This document shows, in pieces, positions 40,609-48,599 of a DNA stretch of 64,000 nucleotides. This DNA is from JABMRP01 sp964444795. GTDB taxonomy: Bacteria > Planctomycetota > Planctomycetia > Pirellulales > Thermoguttaceae. The position numbers were made by a program, and so were the translations under genes. Location of the stretch: contig CAYUIQ010000001.1 of the NCBI GenBank assembly GCA_964444795.1, positions 1 through 64,000 of the forward strand, given 5' to 3'. Each line of letters opens with the position of its first letter. Within the stretch, counting starts at the first letter, position 1. Below the pieces are notes generated by a model. That model had not been told where the DNA came from, did not search any database, and worked only from the letters and a program-made list of their open reading frames with translations.

Positions 40609-42354
40609 TCATCGAAACACGACAAAGAAGACCGCCACGGCCCCGATCACGGCCATCCCCAGCACCAGCGCCAGGGGCGAGTTGGTCGTGTCGAAGTCTT
40701 TCTTGGCGGGCATTTCCTTGGGTTCGCTCAACGGGGTCAGCCACGTCTGGACCAACATGATCGCCGTCACCACGACAAAGGTGATCATCATCCGGATGAG
40801 GTAGTGGATGCTGTCGCCACACTGCCAGTGCAGCAATCCGTAGATCGGCGCGCTGACCACCAGGGCCACCACACCAGCCGAGGCGGGGGCGCGCTTGACC
40901 GCAAAACCGACCAAAAACGCGGCGACGATACCGGGGGAAATGTAGCCCTGGAATTCCTGGATGAAATTGAACACGCCCTTGAATCGGGGATGTTCCAACT
41001 GCGGGGCCAGCCAGCAGCCGGCGATCACGAACACCAGGGTCATCACCCGACCGATGGTCACGAGGCTCTTCTGTGACGCCTCGGGCCGAAGGTGGCGTTG
41101 GTAAAGGTCCATGGTGAAGATCGTCGAGGCCGAGTTGAGCATCGAGGCCAGCGAACTAATTACCGCTCCGGCGATGGCCGCGAACATCAGCCCGCGGAGA
41201 CCCGGCGTCATCAGTTTGCGGATCAAGACCGGATAGGCGGCGTCGTACTTGTAGCCGACCAGATTCTTCTCGGTGACCGGCGTTTCAGCCTCTTTCGCGG
41301 CGGCTTGGACTCGTGTGTTGTGTTGGGTCAGCTTGTCGACCACCTCGGGCGAAGTCCGCGCCTTCCAGTCGTCGTCCATCTTGAAGACGATCGCCTCATC
41401 GGTCGCCGATGCCTTGAGTTGCTCGAACTCGGCCAACACGTCGTCGTTATCCTTGTCGGCTGCGGCGGCCAAGTCGGCCGTGTAGAGTGTTCGGGCGGCA
41501 ATGCCCGGGATGACGATGGCAAAGGGCACCAGCAGCCACAAGCTCGCGGCAAGGACGATTCCCAATTGGCCCTGCTTCAGACTATCGGCGGCCAGGGTGC
41601 GTTGCACGATGAACTGGTTCAGTCCGCAATAATAGACAATCGGAATCCACATCCCCAGCACGATGCCGGTCCAGGGTAACGTGGGGTGCGAGTGTGGGTG
41701 GAAGACGTGCAACTGGTCGGCATGCGTCTCGAAGAACGTCCCGGCGCCGCCGCTTTCGTTGAAGACGAGAAACATCGTTACGACGCCGCCGATCATCAAC
41801 CCGGCCCCGAGAAACAGATCGGCCCAGGCCACCGCCTTCAATCCGCCCCAGGTCGTATAAAGAGCCGCGATGGCTCCAATTATCCAGACGGCCAGTTCTA
41901 GATCCATGTCGAAGATGGTCGACAGCGTCAGTCCGCCCGAATAGAGCACGGCGGTGATCGTTACGCCCACGTAGATGGCCATCATGTAGACGGCCATCAC
42001 CGCCCGGGCGGCCGGATTGTAGCGGTATTCAAGGTACTCGGGCATGGTGTAAATACCCGACTTGAGAAACCGTGGCAGCAGGGTAAAAGCGATAATGATG
42101 ATACCCACCGCGCCGGTAAGCTGCCATGCGGCGACGGCCAGTCCGACGTCGCCGGCCCCCTGCCCTGCCATGCCCACGAACTGCTCGGTCGACAAGTTGG
42201 CGGCCACGATCGAGAACCCGATGAGCCACCATTTCAAGCTCCGCCCGGCGAGAAAATAGCTTTCGCTATCGGCCTCCCTGCGGCTTTTGTACATACTGAA
42301 GAGCACAACAAAGGCAAAGAACGCCACGAAAATCGCGATGTCGATCCACTGCAT
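40609..42354 (-). CDS. Sodium:solute symporter family (SSS) transporter with EF-hand-like loop
   Basis: A 581-aa membrane transporter of the SSS/SGLT family with about 13-14 helices. The N-terminal region reads YFLAGRSLKWWLIGFSIVAA (about 33-52) then NLSTEQFVG, and the helix around YTMPEYLEYRY is typical of sugar-type members such as vSGLT. A later SSS motif region is GLRGLMFAAIAGAVISSLAS, followed by MLNSASTIFTMDLYQ. A hydrophilic insertion (about 292-380) contains DKDNDDVLAEFE (300-311), which fits the spacing of an EF-hand calcium loop. The substrate is probably a sugar or related solute. It converges on the Fe-S carrier gene. Confidence 0.9.
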   Translation of the reverse strand: MQWIDIAIFVAFFAFVVLFSMYKSRREADSESYFLAGRSLKWWLIGFSIVAANLSTEQFVGMAGQGAGDVGLAVAAWQLTGAVGIIIIAFTLLPRFLKSGIYTMPEYLEYRYNPAARAVMAVYMMAIYVGVTITAVLYSGGLTLSTIFDMDLELAVWIIGAIAALYTTWGGLKAVAWADLFLGAGLMIGGVVTMFLVFNESGGAGTFFETHADQLHVFHPHSHPTLPWTGIVLGMWIPIVYYCGLNQFIVQRTLAADSLKQGQLGIVLAASLWLLVPFAIVIPGIAARTLYTADLAAAADKDNDDVLAEFEQLKASATDEAIVFKMDDDWKARTSPEVVDKLTQHNTRVQAAAKEAETPVTEKNLVGYKYDAAYPVLIRKLMTPGLRGLMFAAIAGAVISSLASMLNSASTIFTMDLYQRHLRPEASQKSLVTIGRVMTLVFVIAGCWLAPQLEHPRFKGVFNFIQEFQGYISPGIVAAFLVGFAVKRAPASAGVVALVVSAPIYGLLHWQCGDSIHYLIRMMITFVVVTAIMLVQTWLTPLSEPKEMPAKKDFDTTNSPLALVLGMAVIGAVAVFFVVFR

Positions 42355-42569
42355 GACAGCGTACGCTCCGAATCGTCGATACGGCAGAGGTTAGACTTTA
42401 CGGCACGGCGCCGGGAGACGCTATTGTGACGTTTCTTTGTGCGGGATGTCAATCCACGGGGTAGCTACGGGAGTCGGCCGCCAGGTGATCGCGTTTCGAG
42501 CATGAGGTGAGGGCACCGTGAGACGGAGTCGCACAACATGGATACGGGAAGAGCCATGGCTTTCGTCGG

Positions 42570-43115
42570 TCATCGCGGCGGGGCGCTCGGGAAGCCCCTG
42601 TCGGCTTCGAGCGCCAGGAGGCGCCGTTTCAAGCGGAGTCCCCCCGGCGCCGAGAACCCGCCTAGCCGGCCGCCGGCGGCCACGACGCGGTGGCAAGGCA
42701 CGACGATGGGCACGCGATTGCCGGCCATACAGTTTCCCACCGCCCGAGCGGCGCGGGGAGAACCTATCGCCGCGGCGAGTTGTCCATAGGACCGGGTCTG
42801 ACCGTAGGAGATCCGCCGACAGGCGACGATGACCCGGAGACCGAAGGCGGTCATCGGCGCCGTGTCGATACGAACGTCGGCGAAATCCTCGCCATCCCCG
42901 GCCGCGTACGCTTGGAGCCGCTCGATCAATGGCCCGACGAGAGGATCCGCGGCGGACTGAGCATGGCGAGACAATCCGATCGCCCGGGCGGCGGCTCGGC
43001 GCGATGCGTGGCCGATGCTCAACCGCCCCAACAAACCGTCTGCGTGGAGCATGGCCATCCAACCCAATTCGGTCGGAAAAACGAAGAGATGGTCCTGGGT
43101 TCGGCGGTCAGACAT
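42570..43115 (-). CDS. ogt: Methylated-DNA-protein-cysteine methyltransferase (Ogt/Ada-C type)
   Basis: DNA repair protein that removes O6-alkyl groups from guanine by irreversible transfer to its own cysteine; 181 aa. The active site is VPIVVPCHRVVAAGGRLGGF with C141. The helix-turn-helix region is ISYGQTRSYGQLAAAIGSPR, followed by AARAVGNCMAGN, matching the RAVG-x-A-x-x-x-N pattern with Cys in the A position. N-terminal domain and length are normal for bacterial Ogt. It stands alone, upstream of the symporter on the same strand with a 215-base gap in which nothing else was recognised. Confidence 0.92.
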   Translation of the reverse strand: MSDRRTQDHLFVFPTELGWMAMLHADGLLGRLSIGHASRRAAARAIGLSRHAQSAADPLVGPLIERLQAYAAGDGEDFADVRIDTAPMTAFGLRVIVACRRISYGQTRSYGQLAAAIGSPRAARAVGNCMAGNRVPIVVPCHRVVAAGGRLGGFSAPGGLRLKRRLLALEADRGFPSAPPR

Positions 43116-43177
43116 AGCATGTCACCGGCATTTTCTGGGGGGGTAAGACGTACTCCAGCGGGTCGCGAGCGGCGCCT

Positions 43178-43207
43178 TTGACAGTAGTCGCATCAAGATC
43201 GTATACT
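43178..43207 (+). promoter_or_regulatory. Near-consensus sigma70-type promoter
   Basis: TTGACA (43178-43183), an 18-base spacer and TATACT (43202-43207) lie 82 bases upstream of the 43290 ATG. This is the best match to the housekeeping consensus seen in the window. Confidence 0.75.
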
Positions 43208-43289
43208 ACAGGCAGGTTCTTGCGGACACACCCCCATCATCCGGAGGGGGGGTAGCTGGCCTCGTTTAATCCGGAAGGAACATCGTTAG

Positions 43290-44033
43290 ATGCATCGCTA
43301 CAACTCATTGTGTGACGATTTCTTCGTCAACATGAATCTGAGCACGGAGATGGAACTCCCGACCAACCGCGAGACCATCCTGCACTTCTTCGAGCGGGTA
43401 CAGAAGACGTATCCCACCATGCGCAATTTCTATTGCCGCGACAAGGGCGACTTTGTGCTGGAGGAAGACAAAGACGGGGGAAACTACCGCTGGTGTACGG
43501 TGGAAAACCGTCGGATCTGTTCTTGGCAGGTCAATCCCGACGAGGTCGAGGACGCCATGGGCCAACACCGCCTGGTGTTGGAGTTGGCCCCTTACTTGCT
43601 CTCGGTCAGTCCGCTGGATTGTGAGGCCCTGGATTTGTTGTTCGGGTTTGATTTTGCCTACCGTGGCAACCACAACCAGTTGGTATCCGAAGCCTTGGGG
43701 GTCGGCCCGGCCCTGGAACGCTTCACGGAAATGCCGGGAGCCACAGTGATCAATCACGAGCCCTCGCTGACCTTGGCATTGGACGAGGACTGCCGCACCC
43801 AGTGCCGCGTGAGTGTCGAAACGCGGACCAACGCCTATCAGGTACGCACGGGTGAGTATCCCGAGGACCCGCTGAGCGTCTACGTCACGGCCCGCCAGTA
43901 CGGCAGCCTCCCCCCGGACACCACCTATCTTGAGACACTCGATCGGTTGTTGGGAATCTGCTTTGATTTGATCGACAACGTGGTCATCGAAAACGTTCTC
44001 GAACCGTTGGCCCGGACGATCTCGCTGAAGTAG
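43290..44033 (+). CDS. Conserved planctomycete-type protein of unknown function, 247 aa
   Basis: ATG at 43290 follows AAGGAA by about 9 bases. The protein is acidic and soluble, without signal peptide or membrane helix. Distinctive segments are RETILHFFERVQKTYPTMRN, DGGNYRWCTVENRRICSWQ, LDLLFGFDFAYRGNHNQLV and CRVSVETRTNAYQVRTGEYP. It feels like a strongly conserved planctomycete core protein, but I recognise no functional motif. A near-consensus promoter 82 bases upstream suggests constitutive, strong expression. The HAMP-like gene follows 170 bases later on the same strand. Confidence 0.75.
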   Translation: MHRYNSLCDDFFVNMNLSTEMELPTNRETILHFFERVQKTYPTMRNFYCRDKGDFVLEEDKDGGNYRWCTVENRRICSWQVNPDEVEDAMGQHRLVLELAPYLLSVSPLDCEALDLLFGFDFAYRGNHNQLVSEALGVGPALERFTEMPGATVINHEPSLTLALDEDCRTQCRVSVETRTNAYQVRTGEYPEDPLSVYVTARQYGSLPPDTTYLETLDRLLGICFDLIDNVVIENVLEPLARTISLK

Positions 44034-44203
44034 ATCGTAGCCATCTCGCTGCGGCCGAGACTATCCCCCCCATCGGCACAATCCGCGTAATCCGACCGGC
44101 GGTCGGCAAGGATCGCGATCGGCACCTCCGGCCTTCCCGCAAGCTATCCTTGCAGCAGACGGTGGAAGAGAATCTCTCGCGGAAATTGGGGAGGCTAGCA
44201 GAC

Positions 44204-44758
44204 ATGCCAGTGGAAAACGATTTGCGACGCCAGTTGTTCGTTGAGCCGAGAATTCAAGGTACCTTGGTCCGGCGTGTCGCCCTGTATTGGGTCTTCTGTC
44301 TGTTGACCATCGCGGCGCTCTTATTGTGTTGGCACATTTATGTCAAGCCGGGGAGACCGTTGGCATTCCACTTTGACCAGATGTGGTTCTTCTACGGGCC
44401 GGCGTTTGTCGCCTCTTTCCTGGTCATTCCCGTGGTCCTGATCGACATCGTCCGCCTGAGTCATCGATTCAGCGGCCCGCTAATGCGTCTGCGGCAGGCG
44501 TTGCGCCAGTTGGCCGAGGGCGACGACGTGGATCCCTTGTTGTTTCGCGATAGCGACTTCTTGCAGGAGCTGGTCCCCGAGTTCAATGCGGTCGCCCGAC
44601 GGCTGCAGGATTCGACTCCCGATTTCAGTTCCCGGGAAGGGGTCGACTTGGAATTGACCGACCCGGAACTTGTCGCCCCGGCGGCTTTCGTTCCCGAGCC
44701 GTTCGAACCGGGCGATAGCGCGGTCGCCGGCACTTTGGTCGGCGCGTCGGCCGATTGA
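44204..44758 (+). CDS. Membrane protein with HAMP-like domain, 184 aa
   Basis: ATG at 44204 has GGGAGG 9 bases upstream. Two membrane helices (about 22-45 and 62-82) are followed by a HAMP-like segment (RLSHRFSGPLMRLRQALRQL to about residue 130: Pro near the start, heptads, then DSDFLQELVPEFNAVARRLQ). An acidic, disordered tail (about 135-184) ends the chain. Unlike usual HAMP proteins, no kinase, cyclase or methyl-accepting output domain follows. It may be a partner in a sensor complex. It precedes the small-ORF group at 45.1-45.9 kb, separated by a palindromic repeat. Confidence 0.7.
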   Translation: MPVENDLRRQLFVEPRIQGTLVRRVALYWVFCLLTIAALLLCWHIYVKPGRPLAFHFDQMWFFYGPAFVASFLVIPVVLIDIVRLSHRFSGPLMRLRQALRQLAEGDDVDPLLFRDSDFLQELVPEFNAVARRLQDSTPDFSSREGVDLELTDPELVAPAAFVPEPFEPGDSAVAGTLVGASAD

Positions 44759-44798
44759 AACTTGCCGATTTGAAGGACGCCGGGGCAACATCGGACGT

Positions 44799-44936
44799 TT
44801 AGCCGGGATTATTCATGGCCCTGCGAATTGCGTAACACACTGTCGTAGCTACGTTCGCCAGAACTTGGTCGTAACCCTTGGGTACGCCCCACGTTCTGGC
44901 GAACGTAGCTACCAACCCATGAATAACCCGGGTTAA
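44799..44936. repeat. Palindromic repeat family F, two nested arm pairs
   Basis: The inner arms GTAGCTACGTTCGCCAGAAC (44844-44863) and GTTCTGGCGAACGTAGCTAC (44893-44912) are a perfect 20-base match. The outer arms, 44799-44818 (TTAGCCGGGATTATTCATGG) and 44917-44936, pair with small differences. The rest of the 44759-45084 gap contains no recognisable gene. Confidence 0.9.
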
Positions 44937-45084
44937 CCCCTCTCCTCGGGGGTCCTGCCGCGCGATACCCCCTCGATCTCGTCGTTCCGACGCCTGGAAC
45001 GTGCGTCATGCTCGCTGGACCTGTAACCAATCTTCCCCCGGCGCATCGGTACGGATAGCAACCAACCGTGCGAGGGATCCGACC

Positions 45085-45336
45085 ATGAAATGCGAAGAGA
45101 TGCTGGCGGTACTCAACGAGTACGTGGACGGCGAACTGGACCCTTCGATCTGCGAGTTCTTCGATGAGCACATGAAGGACTGCAATCCGTGCCAGATCGT
45201 GGTGGACAACATCCGCCAGACTATCCAGCTTTTCAATGCCGGAGAGCCGATTGAGATGCCCGTGGCGTGTCAGCAGCGGCTTCGCGATACCCTGCGCGGC
45301 CGCTGGAAGAAGGCTCCCCCGTCGACTGACCATTGA
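45085..45336 (+). CDS. Anti-sigma-factor-like zinc-finger protein, 83 aa
   Basis: Small cytoplasmic protein with the zinc-binding anti-sigma (zf-HC2/ZAS) pattern. An early Cys (MKCEEMLAVLNEYVDGEL) is followed by FFDEHMKDCNPCQIV, the H-x3-C-x2-C motif. ATG at 45085 has GAGGGA upstream. Members hold an ECF sigma factor inactive, often in response to redox or envelope stress, but no sigma-factor gene lies in the window, and this one lacks a membrane domain. A 31-aa membrane peptide follows 19 bases later. Confidence 0.8.
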   Translation: MKCEEMLAVLNEYVDGELDPSICEFFDEHMKDCNPCQIVVDNIRQTIQLFNAGEPIEMPVACQQRLRDTLRGRWKKAPPSTDH

Positions 45337-45355
45337 ACAGAAAAGAGGTCTCACG

Positions 45356-45451
45356 ATGAGTCTCAAGGAAATCGGCTTTTTCGCGGCCATTTTGGTCGTG
45401 TGGTTCGTGCTGAACCGATGGGTGCTGCCCAAGTGTGGTGTATCGACGTGA
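45356..45451 (+). CDS. 31-aa single-pass membrane peptide
   Basis: ATG at 45356 is preceded by AGAGGT. The peptide is almost entirely one helix (KEIGFFAAILVVWFVLNRW) with a short tail, VLPKCGVST, containing one Cys. It lies between the zinc-finger gene and another small ORF that begins on the base after its stop, so it is probably translated from the same mRNA. Function unknown; a small accessory subunit of a membrane complex is one possibility. Confidence 0.6.
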   Translation: MSLKEIGFFAAILVVWFVLNRWVLPKCGVST

Positions 45452-45616
45452 ATGAGCAATAGCTGCGCGGTGGATCCGCGCCCGACCGAACCGGAGCAAC
45501 CGGTGGACCAATTTCCATCGGCCCCAATGCCGTCAGACTCGTCCGGCCGCTTTACGGCCGACGAAGGTGCGCCCGAACCGACGCCGCGCGCCGTTGCCGA
45601 AGACGAAACCTCGTGA
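45452..45616 (+). CDS. 54-aa acidic, proline-rich peptide
   Basis: ATG follows the TGA of the 31-aa gene directly. The peptide has one Cys near the N-terminus (MSNSCAVDPRP) and is then rich in Pro, Glu, Asp and Ser, likely disordered (EPEQPVDQFPSAP, DEGAPEPTPRAVAEDETS). No homologue is recognised. The start-stop adjacency and the continuing operon favour translation, though no separate Shine-Dalgarno sequence is seen. Confidence 0.45.
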   Translation: MSNSCAVDPRPTEPEQPVDQFPSAPMPSDSSGRFTADEGAPEPTPRAVAEDETS

Positions 45617-45643
45617 TCAAAAGCATGGAAAGGAACAGCGACG

Positions 45644-45871
45644 ATGTCGATCGAACGTGGATTACGACTGATCGCCGGCCTGGTCGTATTGACCAGTCTT
45701 CTCCTGGGTGTGTTTCACAGCCAATACTGGCTTCTCCTCACGGCGTTTGCCGGGGTGAACCTGCTCCAGTCGGGATTGACCAACTGGTGTCCGATGGTCT
45801 GGATTCTCGGTCGCGCGGGGCTACGCCCGTGCGTGGCGGTGTCGTCGGTCGAAAAATCTCCTGGGGGGTAA
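45644..45871 (+). CDS. DUF2892 (YgaP-type) membrane protein, 75 aa
   Basis: Small protein with two membrane helices of the DUF2892 family. The pattern ERGLRLIAGLVVLTSLLLG is followed by HSQYWLLLTAFAGVNLLQSG and the CPM motif in NWCPMVWILG. Relatives include the membrane part of the rhodanese YgaP, linked to sulfur chemistry. It ends 87 bases before the cytochrome bd-like operon and continues the row of small same-strand genes. Confidence 0.8.
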   Translation: MSIERGLRLIAGLVVLTSLLLGVFHSQYWLLLTAFAGVNLLQSGLTNWCPMVWILGRAGLRPCVAVSSVEKSPGG

Positions 45872-45958
45872 TTGCAGCGACGAGACGGAAGCTCTAGCAT
45901 GGTTCCTTGGTCGTGGTCGGTCACGTAGTTTCATGCGTCGGCCAAGGAGCAGATCGCC

Positions 45959-47338
45959 ATGCATTATCCCGAGTGGTTTGTCCCCCACCTTCCCGCGCCC
46001 ATGCTGATCGCGGTCGTCGCCGTGATTCACGTGTTGGTTTCCCATTACGCCGTCGGCGGCGGGTTGTTCTTGGCCGTCGAGGTGGGGCACGCCTATCGCA
46101 CGGCCAATCGTGAGTATCTGGCTTATTTGAAGCGGCACGCGCGGTTCTTCCTCTTGCTCACCGTCGTCTTCGGCGCCGTCACCGGCGTGGGTATCTGGTT
46201 TACGATTGGCCTGGCATCGCCCCTGGCCACGGAAATGCTCATCCGCACGTTTGTCTTCGGATGGGCGATCGAATGGATCTTCTTTCTCATCGAAGTCGTA
46301 TCTATTTTCTTCTTTTACTATTATTGGGACCGCCTACCCGAGAAAACCCATACAACAATCGGGTGGATCTACGGCGCCTCGGCATGGATCAGCCTGGTGT
46401 TGATCACCGGGATCACGGCCTTCATGCTCAACCCGGGGGATTGGCCCGAGAAAGGCGGATTCTGGGTCGCCTTCTTCAACCCGCAGTTCCTTCCGCAGGT
46501 CGTCGCGCGGACCGGCGGGGCGCTGCTGTTGGGCTCGATGTACGTCTACCTGCACGCCTCGTTGTCCATCCAGGATACCGGCTTGCGCGATCGCATTCAG
46601 TTCCGCTCCACCCGGCCCGCCATGCTCGGCGCCCTGCTCATCGCGGCCGGCGGCCTGGGGTGGTTCGTTTTCCTTCCCCCCTCGGCCATGGCAATCCTCG
46701 AAAGCGCCGCCGTACTCAATGTCCTCGTGGCGCTGCTCTTCGCCATCACGGGGGTCGTCTTCGCGGCGCTCTACTTGGGACCCTATCGCAACCCGGGATG
46801 GCTCACGCCGGGATTCGCCGGGATGATGCTCATCTTCGGGCTGGCGGCCATGGCCACGGGCGAATTCGTCCGCGAGGCGGTTCGCAAGCCGTATGTCATT
46901 TACGACGTCTCCTACAGCAACCAGATTCTTCGGCAGGAAGTGCCGCGGCTGCAACAGGGCGGATACCTCGATGGCGGGACCTGGACCCGGGCGCTGGTGC
47001 AAGACCGTTACCCGCGGGTCGTCGAAGACGGACATATTGTCGGGGCGCGACTGTTGAAGCTTCCCGACGCGGACCGGATCGAGGTGGGCCGCGTGTTGTT
47101 CCAATACCACTGCAACCAATGCCACGCCGGCCAACGGGGGCATTCGGCCGTGGGCCCGTTATTACGAGGCCGTTCGCCGTCGGCCATCCGCGCGCGAATC
47201 GAACATTTGGACGAAGTCCTCTTCATGCCTCCCTGGGCGGGAACTCCCGAGGAAGCCGATCTGCTGACGGAGTACTTGAGCAAGATTGCTCCTCCGCGAG
47301 CCCAGCGCCCGATGCCCCCGACCGACGCCGGAGAATAA
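45959..47338 (+). CDS. Cytochrome bd-like oxygen reductase subunit I with fused cytochrome c domain
   Basis: A 459-aa membrane protein. ATG at 45959 has AAGGAG 9 bases upstream. The N-terminal part resembles CydA: VIHVLVSHYAVGGGLFLAVE with possible heme ligands H24 and H29, GVGIWFTIGLASP, and a helix with two Glu residues (EWIFFLIEV). The quinol-binding Q-loop of ordinary CydA is not seen. The C-terminus is a class I cytochrome c domain with CNQCH (C385, C388, H389) and distal Met in LFMPPWAGT (M423). This fits the OR-C branch of the bd superfamily, expected to take electrons from cytochrome c rather than quinol; that is inference. The partner subunit starts 3 bases after the stop. Confidence 0.8.
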   Translation: MHYPEWFVPHLPAPMLIAVVAVIHVLVSHYAVGGGLFLAVEVGHAYRTANREYLAYLKRHARFFLLLTVVFGAVTGVGIWFTIGLASPLATEMLIRTFVFGWAIEWIFFLIEVVSIFFFYYYWDRLPEKTHTTIGWIYGASAWISLVLITGITAFMLNPGDWPEKGGFWVAFFNPQFLPQVVARTGGALLLGSMYVYLHASLSIQDTGLRDRIQFRSTRPAMLGALLIAAGGLGWFVFLPPSAMAILESAAVLNVLVALLFAITGVVFAALYLGPYRNPGWLTPGFAGMMLIFGLAAMATGEFVREAVRKPYVIYDVSYSNQILRQEVPRLQQGGYLDGGTWTRALVQDRYPRVVEDGHIVGARLLKLPDADRIEVGRVLFQYHCNQCHAGQRGHSAVGPLLRGRSPSAIRARIEHLDEVLFMPPWAGTPEEADLLTEYLSKIAPPRAQRPMPPTDAGE

Positions 47339-47341
47339 CCT

Positions 47342-48484
47342 ATGGATCCGCAAACGCTGCTCGATCCGACCGTATCGTCGGGAATACCCGCTCCTTGGTG
47401 GCTGATCCAGTTCTTCAAAGTGCTGGGGTTCGTGCTGCACATGGTTCCGATGAACCTCTGGTACGTGGGGATCGCTCTGGCCGCGTTTCTGCATTGGCGG
47501 GGAAGCGAGCCCGGACACCAATTCGCCACGCGGCTGATCCGGCAGATGCCCGTGTTGGTCGCCCTGGGGATCAATTTCGGCATCGTTCCCCTGCTGTTTG
47601 TCCAATTGGCCTATTACAAGCTGTTTTACCCGGCAACCATTCTCATGGCCTGGCCTTGGATGGCGGTCATCGCCCTGCTGCTGCCGGCCTATTACGGGGT
47701 CTACGTCCATGCGTCGGGCATGCGCCAGAACGGTCCGGGGATGACGCCCGCGCGCCGGGCCGCCGGATGGGTTTCCGCGGCCGCTTTCCTGGTGATCGGA
47801 TTTCTGTTTGCCAATGCGTTTAGCTTGATGGCGGATCCCGCGCGATGGGTTCCCTTGTGGCAGCAGCACAACGTCGCCGGCGCCGCCACGGGAACGGCGC
47901 TGAACTGGGGGGATGCTTCCTTTTGGCCTCGCTGGCTGTTGATGCTCGGTCTGGCGCTACAGACGACGGCCGTTTGGGCAGTCGTCGACGCCGCGTGGCT
48001 CGCGCGCAACGAAAGCGATGCGTATCGGGCGTGGGCGGGCCGGTTTGCCTTGCGGCTGTTTGCCGTCGGGGCCGTCTGGTTCGCGGCTGCCGGCAGTTGG
48101 TACGTGTTTGGCACCTGGCCGAAAGAACTTTTCAACGGCATGTTCTCGGGAGCGACCATGGGGCTGATGGTGTTGACGGCCGGCGCATCCGCCATGCCGC
48201 TGGCGCTTCTGCTGCTCTGGCGCAAGGGGCCGCTCACCTTGTCGGCGGCGGCCACGGTGGGAGCGGCCCAATTGGGCGTGTTGGCCGTTAACGGGATCAG
48301 TCGACAGGTGGTACAGAACGCGCAAATCAGCCATTTCTTCGACACCGCCGGACAGCCGACGGCCGTCGAGTGGAGCCCGTTGGTGTTGTTTGTCGTGTGC
48401 CTCATCGCCGGAATCGGCGTGATCGCCTGGATGGTGGCTCAGGCCGTCAAGGCCCCGGCGCTACCCCGACCCCCCGACCGGTGA
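47342..48484 (+). CDS. Membrane partner subunit of the cytochrome bd-like oxidase
   Basis: A 380-aa integral membrane protein with about nine helices, starting 3 bases after the cytochrome subunit. The opening region FFKVLGFVLHMVPMNLWYVG and the segment NFGIVPLLFVQLAYYKLFYP have the look of the bd superfamily, with a conserved-looking His (H in VLHM) and an aromatic cluster. A gene of this type regularly follows the cytochrome c-fused subunit I as far as I recall. It carries no c-type heme motif. The adjacency and shared membrane nature support a two-subunit complex. Confidence 0.72.
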   Translation: MDPQTLLDPTVSSGIPAPWWLIQFFKVLGFVLHMVPMNLWYVGIALAAFLHWRGSEPGHQFATRLIRQMPVLVALGINFGIVPLLFVQLAYYKLFYPATILMAWPWMAVIALLLPAYYGVYVHASGMRQNGPGMTPARRAAGWVSAAAFLVIGFLFANAFSLMADPARWVPLWQQHNVAGAATGTALNWGDASFWPRWLLMLGLALQTTAVWAVVDAAWLARNESDAYRAWAGRFALRLFAVGAVWFAAAGSWYVFGTWPKELFNGMFSGATMGLMVLTAGASAMPLALLLLWRKGPLTLSAAATVGAAQLGVLAVNGISRQVVQNAQISHFFDTAGQPTAVEWSPLVLFVVCLIAGIGVIAWMVAQAVKAPALPRPPDR

Positions 48485-48599
48485 GGACTGGTGTGTAACC
48501 AAAATCGTGGTTGAAGCATCTAACAAATCTGGACAAACCATGGCGGATTGGGAATCTCCCCCATGGGAGATCGCCCCTGTTCCAGGCCGGAGGTGAGCC

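Noticed and set aside
44034..44203. Possible start upstream of 44204 extending the HAMP-like protein
   Set aside because: The extra residues are Arg-rich without hydrophobic pattern, and GGGAGG stands at ideal distance from ATG 44204. Part of the region is a half-copy of a repeat.
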